Assembly: GCA_031269635.1 (NCBI GenBank)
Contig: JAISYY010000049.1
Span: 1 to 12,670, forward strand
DNA from: Tannerella sp.
GTDB lineage: Bacteria; Bacteroidota; Bacteroidia; Bacteroidales; Tannerellaceae
Length of the DNA: 12,670 nucleotides
Reading direction: 5' to 3'
Each line of letters starts with the position of its first letter. The first letter of the stretch is position 1. The translations under genes and the position numbers were made by a program. Below, in pieces: positions 7,997-12,670 of this stretch. The notes below the pieces were generated by a model. The model was not told the origin of the DNA and searched no databases. It was given only the letters and a program-made list of their open reading frames with translations.

Positions 7997-8593
7997 ATTT
8001 GCTACAAATTTGTCAATTCTCTCGTTTCCCAAAGACGTTGATATTCCGCGAATGAAGTTCAGGATAATGGCGCTGATAAATTCGTTGGTCGAATATTTGT
8101 CGGTAGGAATGAATTCATCCTCGATCAACGCTTTGAATTGTGCGCGCACCAACCACAAAATAACTTCAAAATTGGTATCTTTCCGTATCAATCCCTGTTC
8201 GATACCCTTTTGCATCAGAGGAATAAAGGCATAATATCCGCTTTTCTGCCGACACTCAATTTTTTTGTAAATGGACACATGATACTTTCTCAAATCATGC
8301 AATACCGACTGGTTCACTGCCTGAGCCTCGCGAAGGTGTTTGGAATAAATGAGCATCAACGCATCGATGACATTTTCCGAATTGTTCGCAATGGTCTCGA
8401 TTTCACAGTCAGCTTTCGACATGTGGACGTCGATACATTCTTTCAGCAGTTCTTCCTTGTCATGAAAAACTTCGTATAACGTCCGTTTGGATATGCCCAG
8501 CGTATTGGCAATATCGGACATCGTGATACTTTTAATACCGTTTCGGAAGAAAAGCGCGGTCGCTTCCTGAATAATTCTGTCTTTTAGTTCCAT
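7985..8593 (-). CDS. TetR/AcrR-family transcriptional regulator of the efflux operon
   Basis: 202 aa. The N-terminal TetR DNA-binding domain covers about 5-52: LKDRIIQEATALFFRNGIKSITMSDIANTLGISKRTLYEVFHDKEELL. The helix-turn-helix lies at 25-44, with the recognition helix around ISKRTLYEVF. The remaining 150 residues form the helical ligand/dimerisation domain and are not diagnostic of a ligand. It is unusual in running in the same direction as, and ahead of, the pump genes rather than divergently, which suggests that it is the first gene of the operon and represses itself with the pump. A perfect palindrome, TTGTTATAACAA, lies 3 nt upstream of its ATG. The start is supported by the standard MELKDRII beginning. 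Confidence 0.95.
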   Translation of the reverse strand: MELKDRIIQEATALFFRNGIKSITMSDIANTLGISKRTLYEVFHDKEELLKECIDVHMSKADCEIETIANNSENVIDALMLIYSKHLREAQAVNQSVLHDLRKYHVSIYKKIECRQKSGYYAFIPLMQKGIEQGLIRKDTNFEVILWLVRAQFKALIEDEFIPTDKYSTNEFISAIILNFIRGISTSLGNERIDKFVANYNK

Positions 8594-8608
8594 TACTTGT
8601 TATAACAA
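8594..8608 (-). promoter_or_regulatory. Candidate TetR operator: perfect palindrome TTGTTATAACAA
   Basis: The 12-bp palindrome at 8597-8608 overlaps the 11-mer TACTTGTTATA at 8594-8604, the same motif found exactly twice more downstream of tetR. It covers the 15 nt before the tetR ATG (8593). Binding here would block transcription of the whole operon. Which protein binds is inferred. Confidence 0.5.
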
Positions 8609-8640
8609 ATGAAGCCATAAAATATTTTATAAATCGGGTG

Positions 8641-8668
8641 CAAAGTAAGTGAAAACTCTTGAAACAAA
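8641..8668 (-). promoter_or_regulatory. Weak candidate promoter of tetR
   Basis: On the minus strand TTTG (8668-8665) is followed after 16 nt by TTACTTTG (8648-8641). The boxes resemble TTTG/TAnnTTTG, but the second box has T for A and the spacer is shorter than the usual 19-21 nt. If used, the transcript would start about 40 nt before the tetR ATG and run through the TTGTTATAACAA palindrome. A stronger match lies further up at 9010-9042. Confidence 0.3.
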
Positions 8669-8764
8669 AAAAGTTTTTTGGGTTATTTTTTTTGTTATTC
8701 ATGAAAAAAAGTTACAAATCCCTGTATATCAATATTTACGCTTCCGCATGTAATTTTATATAAA

Positions 8765-9003
8765 ATGACAAAAGCGCAGGAACTGTTAAAATGCTTATCT
8801 TCATCGGTTCTCGCAAAACCACCAACGATAAGCAACAGTTCCTACGCTTATACAATAATAATTATCATATAAGACGTAGGCGTTGTTGCTATTATCCCGT
8901 TGGATTTCCAAACTTTGCGAGAATGATGAAAGGATAATATCTTAAACACTTACGTTATCTAACGATGTTCTTCCAAAGTAAACAGCGCTCTGTTCTTGGA
9001 GAA
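8765..9003 (-). ncRNA. Candidate structured RNA or long structured leader (unassigned family)
   Basis: A clear minus-strand promoter (9010-9042) points into about 240 nt with no open frame but dense base pairing. From its 5' end: a hairpin at 9002-8969 (AACAG-CGCT-CTGTT core extended by CCAA/TTGG), a small CGTTA-TC-TAACG hairpin (8964-8953), a long hairpin with arms 8954-8932 and 8897-8875, and another with arms 8849-8827 and 8799-8772. The last stem ends GCGC followed by TTTTGTCATTTT, which looks like an intrinsic terminator tail. I do not recognise the family. Alternatives are a leader reaching tetR at 8593, or a palindromic mobile repeat without RNA function. Confidence 0.35.
8772..8954. 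repeat. Nested inverted repeat: two related hairpins in opposite orientation
   Basis: The left hairpin pairs 8772-8799 with 8827-8849 (23 bp, one mismatch, one 5-nt bulge), through AGGAACTGTT and GCTTATC. The right hairpin pairs 8875-8897 with 8932-8954 less perfectly, through ATTATCC/GGATAAT. The two are inverted copies of each other. The whole stretch also pairs across the centre: 8800-8805 with 8925-8930, TTCTCGCAAA 8808-8817 with 8914-8923, CCAACG 8822-8827 with 8898-8903, AGCAACA 8831-8837 with 8884-8890, CCTACG 8841-8846 with 8875-8880, CTTATA 8847-8852 with 8868-8873. A near-palindrome around ATTTTATATAAAAT (8749-8770) flanks it on the left. Such paired inverted units resemble REPIN/BIME-type or MITE elements. 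Confidence 0.8.
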
Positions 9004-9009
9004 TTGCCG

Positions 9010-9042
9010 CAAAGGTACAAAACATTTTCAATTCTGTGCAAA
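9010..9042 (-). promoter_or_regulatory. Bacteroidetes-type promoter reading left into the structured region
   Basis: TTTG (9042-9039) and TACCTTTG (9017-9010) on the minus strand are 21 nt apart, matching TTTG-N19..21-TAnnTTTG. It lies after the stop of the XRE gene (9075) and 417 nt before the tetR start, so the nearest product is the structured stretch at 8765-9003. The predicted start is near 9003. Confidence 0.6.
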
Positions 9043-9074
9043 TATTTTAATAGTTTTTTTCATCATAACTTTAT

Positions 9075-9410
9075 TCAGCGTTTGCTTAATACCTGTACAA
9101 TCATATCCTTTAAGCCCATCTTGATAAATTCGTCATTACTTACATCCAATTCTACCAACACTTTTGTAGATGATGGAGATATACGTGGCGCGTAAGTTTC
9201 AGGATAAGCTATTACATCAATTACCGACATTTGAAATACGCCTGCAATATCTGCAAGATATTTGTACGATAATGCAATTTTTCCACTCTCGATTCTGTTG
9301 TAAGTCGCTTCCGAAATTTTCAGATTATCGGCGATAAATTTCTGCGTAAGCTTTTGGGCATAACGAATCTGAGTAATGTTTGCTAAAATTTTACTTTCTT
9401 CTGTGCTCAT
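9075..9410 (-). CDS. Small XRE-family (Cro/C1-type HTH) regulator
   Basis: 111 aa. A Cro/C1-type helix-turn-helix covers about 7-66: ILANITQIRYAQKLTQKFIADNLKISEATYNRIESGKIALSYKYLADIAGVF, with recognition helix near SEATYNRIESGK. The following 45 residues (VIAYPETYAPRISPSSTKVLVELDVSNDEFIKMGLKDMIVQVLSKR) are a short C-terminal region seen on other Bacteroidetes regulators of this type, without a peptidase or kinase domain. No toxin gene is next to it, so it is not evidently an antitoxin. It is divergent from the ECF sigma gene across 144 nt that hold a 12-bp inverted repeat (9462-9502), a possible binding site. Its own promoter is not clear. Target and signal are unknown. Confidence 0.88.
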   Translation of the reverse strand: MSTEESKILANITQIRYAQKLTQKFIADNLKISEATYNRIESGKIALSYKYLADIAGVFQMSVIDVIAYPETYAPRISPSSTKVLVELDVSNDEFIKMGLKDMIVQVLSKR

Positions 9411-9461
9411 AATTAAAGTTACAATTTTTATTTATTTGACGATCATTAATTTGTGAAAAAA

Positions 9462-9502
9462 TATGCAAGAAAACTGCGTTTTTTACATCTTTTTCTTGCA
9501 TA
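9462..9502. promoter_or_regulatory. 12-bp perfect inverted repeat between XRE and ECF sigma genes
   Basis: TATGCAAGAAAA (9462-9473) and TTTTCTTGCATA (9491-9502) are exact reverse complements separated by 17 nt. The right arm covers the -33 box of the proposed sigma promoter. The arm spacing (centres about 29 bp apart, nearly three helical turns) suits a dimeric regulator bound to both arms on one DNA face. Control by the neighbouring XRE protein is inference. Confidence 0.5.
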
Positions 9503-9526
9503 CAAGGAATGTTTGTTTTAATTTTG
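9495..9526 (+). promoter_or_regulatory. Probable promoter of the ECF sigma gene
   Basis: CTTG (9495-9498), 20 nt, then TAATTTTG (9519-9526) fits TTTG-N19..21-TAnnTTTG with one mismatch in the upstream box. The start would fall near 9533, about 20 nt before the ATG at 9555. The upstream box lies inside the right arm of the inverted repeat at 9462-9502, so a bound regulator would compete with RNA polymerase. Confidence 0.5.
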
Positions 9527-9554
9527 TACTTCAAAAATCGATTCCCATTTTCGC

Positions 9555-10100
9555 ATGAAAGATATACATCAATTAATATACCGCATTAACGAGAACGACG
9601 AGAACGCTTTCAGGGAATTGTATTCTGTCTATTATGATCGTTTATTCAGGTTTGCGATACATATTCTCAGGGATGAAATGGAATGTGAGGAAGCGGTATC
9701 CGACGTCTTTTTCAATGTCTGGCAAAACAGAAAACAACTGCTTTCGATCGAAGATATGGATGCTTATTTATACAAAGCTGTTAAAAATAAGTGTCTGCAT
9801 TATACGGAAAAAAACAAAAAGCAACTCCGGCGCGAAGAATTGTCTTTTGTTGTAGAATATCTTCCCGATAACGAAACGCCGGAAAGTCGGATAATTGATG
9901 ATGAGATCCGCAGGGAATTGACCGAAGCCGTGGAATCCTTGCCTGAAAAATGCCGCATCATCTTTAAACTTGCCTTTGAAGACAACCTTAAATACAAACA
10001 GATTTCAGAGATTCTCTCCCTGTCCGTTCGCACTATTGATGCACAAATAGCAATTGCAAAAACCAAAATTAAAGCGACGATCCGGAAATATTACGAGTAA
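9555..10100 (+). CDS. ECF-family RNA polymerase sigma factor (FecI/RpoE-like)
   Basis: 181 aa, typical of Bacteroidetes ECF sigma factors. Sigma-70 region 2 lies at about 18-86 (FRELYSVYYDRLFRFAIHIL, then AVSDVFFNVWQNR and the helix DAYLYKAVKNKCLHY). A variable linker (87-118) leads to region 4 at about 121-175 (LTEAVESLPEKCRIIFKLAF, then the HTH YKQISEILSLSVRTIDAQIAIAKTKI). It directs core polymerase to promoters of the linked uptake genes when released by its anti-sigma factor. The FecR-like gene follows after 95 nt and the TonB-dependent transducer after that, the standard order. The upstream sequence has only a weak A-rich leader. Confidence 0.96.
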   Translation: MKDIHQLIYRINENDENAFRELYSVYYDRLFRFAIHILRDEMECEEAVSDVFFNVWQNRKQLLSIEDMDAYLYKAVKNKCLHYTEKNKKQLRREELSFVVEYLPDNETPESRIIDDEIRRELTEAVESLPEKCRIIFKLAFEDNLKYKQISEILSLSVRTIDAQIAIAKTKIKATIRKYYE

Positions 10101-10106
10101 AAAAAT

Positions 10107-10135
10107 AAAAAATCAGATTATTTAGGTGATTTTTT
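10107..10135 (+). terminator. Hairpin with T-run between sigma and anti-sigma genes
   Basis: AAAAAATCA (10107-10115) and TGATTTTTT (10127-10135) form a perfect 9-bp stem with an 11-nt loop, starting 6 nt after the sigma stop codon, and the T-rich tail continues (CATTTTT). The stem is A/U-rich and weak, so it may attenuate rather than stop transcription, lowering anti-sigma relative to sigma or serving as a processing site. No confident separate promoter for the next gene was found in the remaining 60 nt. Confidence 0.45.
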
Positions 10136-10195
10136 CATTTTTCCGGTCTCAATACATAAAGACCCTATTTTGTCTTTGGTAAAATAAAAGCAGAA

Positions 10196-11062
10196 ATGAT
10201 AATAAAGACGGATAAATTAATAATTACGACCAATCATCCTTCCGAAAAATATTCGGTAGAAAATTCGTTTGACCGCTTATGGAAGCGCATCTGTGAGCAT
10301 AACAATCGCAAAAACAACAGACGACGCTTGCTGTGGCGGAAGGTTATGGCTATCGCCGCATCAGTGGCGATATTGACGGTGTGCGGAATTTTTCTCCTTC
10401 GATCATCCGACACGGAAAAGATGTATGTTTTGAATACGGAAAATGAAAAAAAATGTTTTACCTTGCCCGACAGCACTCACGTCTGGTTAAATGTAAACAG
10501 TCAGTTAACTTATACGGACGCTTTCGGCAAGAACAGTCGAGATGTCGAATTGTCGGGGGAAGGTTATTTCGAAGTAACTGCAGATGCCGGAAAACCTTTC
10601 ATTGTAAAGACAGGTGAAGTGGCCGTTCGCGTGTTAGGTACCGTATTTAATGTACAGGCTTATCTCTGGGAAGAAGTGATGGAAACCACTTTGTTGGAGG
10701 GTTCGGTCGGCGTGATGCATAAATCCGTTCCGGAAGGCGGCATCATCCTTTGTCCGGGGCAACAGTTGCTTTTTGATAAATCCGGTAAAGATATGTTTGT
10801 AAAAGAAATAGATTATTCACTCTATACTTCGTGGAAAGACGGAAAACTGGTCTTCAAACAAACCGCTCTTAAAGACGCTTTCCGGATTATGGAACGCAAC
10901 TTCCGGATAAAGATTGTTGTGAACAATAAATCGCTGGAAGAACGTAAAATAACAGGACGCTTCGATTTGACGGAAAAACCCGGAAATATCCTGGATGTGA
11001 TACGGGAAACTTTGCCTTTTGAGTATGAAAACCAAAGTGATACTTTACTTATAATAAAATGA
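10196..11062 (+). CDS. FecR-like anti-sigma factor
   Basis: 288 aa. A short basic cytoplasmic part (1-49) would contact the sigma factor. One membrane span lies at about 50-68 (VMAIAASVAILTVCGIFLL). The periplasmic FecR domain follows (about 75-175), with the hallmark runs FTLPDSTHVWLNVNSQLTY, RDVELSGEGYFEV and FIVKTGEVAVRVLGTVFNV. The C-terminal DUF4974 domain is at 217-286 (LVFKQTALKDAFRIMERNF ... ITGRFDLTEKPGNILDVIRETL). It holds the sigma factor at the inner membrane until the STN domain of the linked transporter signals. The cytoplasmic segment is somewhat short, but no upstream start codon with a better fit was seen. The transporter gene begins 109 nt later. Confidence 0.95.
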   Translation: MIIKTDKLIITTNHPSEKYSVENSFDRLWKRICEHNNRKNNRRRLLWRKVMAIAASVAILTVCGIFLLRSSDTEKMYVLNTENEKKCFTLPDSTHVWLNVNSQLTYTDAFGKNSRDVELSGEGYFEVTADAGKPFIVKTGEVAVRVLGTVFNVQAYLWEEVMETTLLEGSVGVMHKSVPEGGIILCPGQQLLFDKSGKDMFVKEIDYSLYTSWKDGKLVFKQTALKDAFRIMERNFRIKIVVNNKSLEERKITGRFDLTEKPGNILDVIRETLPFEYENQSDTLLIIK

Positions 11063-11096
11063 TATGAATAACTAACCCCGTTAAATTGAAATACTT

Positions 11097-11175
11097 ATGA
11101 AAAACAAACAACAAATATTTGTAAAAACCATTTAAAATGATGTATTTATTAACAAAAATCTTACATAATTTATGA
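11097..11175 (+). other. Leader region before the SusC-like gene with two minimal ORFs
   Basis: Two tiny frames fill the gap: MKNKQQIFVKTI (11097-11135) and MMYLLTKILHNL (11137-11175). The second ends in an ATGA overlap with the proposed SusC-like start (TGA at 11173-11175, ATG at 11172-11174). They may be chance in this AT-rich leader or may couple translation to the large gene. No convincing promoter was seen here, so the gene is probably read from upstream or by the cognate ECF sigma factor, whose promoter form I cannot predict. Confidence 0.25.
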
Positions 11176-12670
11176 ATTTATTCGGAAAAACAACACATCA
11201 AACAGCAGGGAATAATCATTTCAATCCTGTTTCGGAGAAGAAACGCCGTTCGAAATGGATTTGGATGATGATTTGGATCGGATTCCTGTCCGTATCTGCA
11301 AATGTTTATTCCCAGACAAAACCCGTTTCTATTCAGGCAGAGGACGTCTCTTTGGAAACAGTCCTGAAACAAATTGAAAGTCAAAGTGATTTTTCATTCT
11401 TCTATGTGGACAGGATTGATTTAAACAGAAAAGTAAGCATTTCGGCAAGCAATCGTCCGCTCAACGAGGTATTGAACGACTTGTTCGGAAATACGAACAT
11501 CGCTTACAAGACGAAAGACAAACAAATCATCCTGCAACAACAAAACCCGATAACGGTCACGCCTAAAAACAAAACGGTTTCGATTACCGGTACTGTGTTG
11601 GACGAAAACAACGAACCTGTTGCAGGCGCAATGGTTGTAGTGAAAGGGACAACGCGCGGAATGAGTACCGATGTGGACGGGACGTTTACCATCCAGGCAG
11701 CGCCGGAAGATCAATTGGAAGTATCTTTTCTGGGTTATCAGACCTTGACGATTCCCATCGGCAAACAAACCTACATCAGTGTGGCGCTCAAACCGCAAGC
11801 CAATGAACTGGATGAGGTTACCATCGTAGCCTTCGGCAAACAGAAGAAAGAAAGTGTACTGGCAGCCGTGACGACTGTTAGACCAAGTGAACTGAAAATA
11901 CCCAGCAGCAATCTTTCTACAGCGCTTGCCGGACGCATTTCAGGATTAATATCATACCAGATGAGTGGAGAACCTGGGATGGACGACGCCAATTTCTTCG
12001 TTCGCGGCGTTACTTCGTTGCAATATGCAAGCGGACCGCTCATCCTGATAGATGGAGTGGAAATGTCTTCATCCGATCTTTCGCGCATGCAACCGGACGA
12101 TATTGCCAGTTTTTCCATCATGAAAGATGCAACGGCAACAGCTTTGTACGGCGCCAGGGGAGCCAACGGGGTAATTGCGATTACTACCAAAGAAGGTCGT
12201 GAAGGGAGTGTTTCGGTTTCTTTCAGAACTGAAACATCTCTGTCCATGCCTACCATGAAAGTCGAATTTGCCGATCCGATTACATATATGCAATTGAACA
12301 ATGAAGCTGTTTTGACAAGAAATAAGAAAGGTGAAGCGCCCTACACAAGGGAAAAAATAGACAATACAATGGACCCTTACCGCAATCAGTATGTATATCC
12401 GGCCAACGACTGGTACAACATGCTAATGAAAGACCAGACGCTCAATTACCGCGCCAACCTGAATGTAAATGGCGGTGGAAAAGTTGCGCGGTACTACGTG
12501 GCGGCCACCTACAATCAGGACAACGGGAACCTGAGAATGGACAAACAAAACAATTTCAACAACAATATAGACCTCAAAAGATACTTGTTGCGCTCCAATG
12601 TCAACATCAACCTGACCAAAACAACGGAAGCCGTCGTACGTTTGTCCGGTACTTTCGACGACTATCAAGG
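11172..12670 (+). CDS. SusC/RagA-type TonB-dependent outer-membrane transporter with STN domain (partial, 3' end outside window)
   Basis: 499 complete codons are visible and no stop is reached; family members are about 1000-1150 aa. Residues 1-28 are a basic N-terminal stretch, 29-48 the hydrophobic signal core ending VYSQ. An STN (secretin/TonB short N-terminal) domain covers about 52-121 (VSIQAEDVSLETVLKQIE...). The carboxypeptidase-D-regulatory-like domain covers 135-207 (VSITGTVLDENNEPVAGAMVVVKGT ... VDGTFTI). The TonB-box region and plug follow (about 212-345): DEVTIVAFGKQKKESVLAAVTTV, FVRGVTSL, ILIDGVEM and IMKDATATALYGARGANGVIAI. The barrel begins thereafter. The STN domain marks it as a signalling transducer acting on the adjacent FecR/ECF pair. 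The substrate (glycan, peptide or siderophore) is unknown. A SusD-like partner is expected downstream. Confidence 0.96.
   Translation, partial: MNLFGKTTHQTAGNNHFNPVSEKKRRSKWIWMMIWIGFLSVSANVYSQTKPVSIQAEDVSLETVLKQIESQSDFSFFYVDRIDLNRKVSISASNRPLNEVLNDLFGNTNIAYKTKDKQIILQQQNPITVTPKNKTVSITGTVLDENNEPVAGAMVVVKGTTRGMSTDVDGTFTIQAAPEDQLEVSFLGYQTLTIPIGKQTYISVALKPQANELDEVTIVAFGKQKKESVLAAVTTVRPSELKIPSSNLSTALAGRISGLISYQMSGEPGMDDANFFVRGVTSLQYASGPLILIDGVEMSSSDLSRMQPDDIASFSIMKDATATALYGARGANGVIAITTKEGREGSVSVSFRTETSLSMPTMKVEFADPITYMQLNNEAVLTRNKKGEAPYTREKIDNTMDPYRNQYVYPANDWYNMLMKDQTLNYRANLNVNGGGKVARYYVAATYNQDNGNLRMDKQNNFNNNIDLKRYLLRSNVNINLTKTTEAVVRLSGTFDDYQ

Noticed and set aside
8772..8954. Integron attC site, retron msr/msd or tracrRNA
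   Set aside because: No integrase, reverse transcriptase or Cas gene is nearby, and the GTTRRRY/RYYYAAC ends expected of attC are not seen at the ends of the palindrome.
8965..9195. 76-codon plus-strand ORF
   Set aside because: It overlaps the proposed promoter and the 3' part of the XRE gene in antisense and shows no domain.
9075..9410. Antitoxin of a toxin-antitoxin pair
   Set aside because: No small toxin-like ORF adjoins the XRE gene on either side. It is divergent from a sigma factor gene.
11421..12668. Minus-strand frames opposite the SusC-like gene
   Set aside because: The plus-strand frame from 11172 is open to the window end and encodes signal, STN, regulatory-like and plug domains in order. 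The minus-strand frames have no domain.

Overview
The window is a stretch of a Bacteroidetes chromosome, most likely Bacteroidales. Evidence is the SusC/RagA-type TonB-dependent transporter with an ECF sigma/FecR pair, the BspA-like leucine-rich repeat protein, and several promoters of the Bacteroidetes form TTTG-N19..21-TAnnTTTG. Genus cannot be set from the sequence alone. No tRNA, rRNA, CRISPR array, intact insertion sequence or integrase was seen.

Layout, left to right. (1) 5-1558, minus strand: a secreted BspA-like protein of 14 leucine-rich repeats encoded by near-identical 69-bp units, with a textbook promoter at 1631-1661. (2) 1559-1890: a non-coding stretch with a perfect A/T palindrome and two GC-rich palindromic repeats, probably dispersed intergenic repeats that may also end transcription from the next cluster. 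(3) 8593 down to 1891, minus strand: a tripartite efflux cluster in the order tetR - tolC-like - membrane fusion protein - RND pump - PII-like protein. Gaps are 81, 51, 11 and 5 nt, so it reads as one operon led by its own TetR regulator. An 11-bp motif (TACTTGTTATA on the plus strand) occurs exactly three times, just before tetR, at its 3' end and before tolC, with degenerate copies in a 9-bp tandem array. It is the best operator candidate. (4) 8594-9074: about 480 nt without a gene, holding a Bacteroidetes promoter that points left into a strongly structured, nested palindrome (8772-8954). This is either a small RNA gene, a long structured leader of the efflux operon, or a degenerate palindromic mobile repeat. 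(5) 9410-9075, minus: a small XRE-family regulator. (6) 9555 to the window end, plus strand: ECF sigma factor, FecR-like anti-sigma factor and a SusC-like outer-membrane transporter with an N-terminal STN signalling domain, cut by the window edge.

How the genes work together. The efflux genes should form an inner-membrane pump, periplasmic adaptor and outer-membrane channel. TetR controls their expression, and a PII-like protein is encoded directly after the pump. The sigma/FecR/SusC set is a cell-surface signalling module. Substrate binding at the transporter is relayed through the STN domain to FecR, which frees the sigma factor to transcribe the uptake genes. A SusD-like lipoprotein gene is expected just beyond the right edge. 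The substrates of both systems cannot be read from the sequence.

The least explained parts are the structured element at 8765-9003, the repeated motif around tetR, the 12-bp inverted repeat between the XRE regulator and the sigma gene, and the high DNA identity of the repeats in the BspA-like gene.
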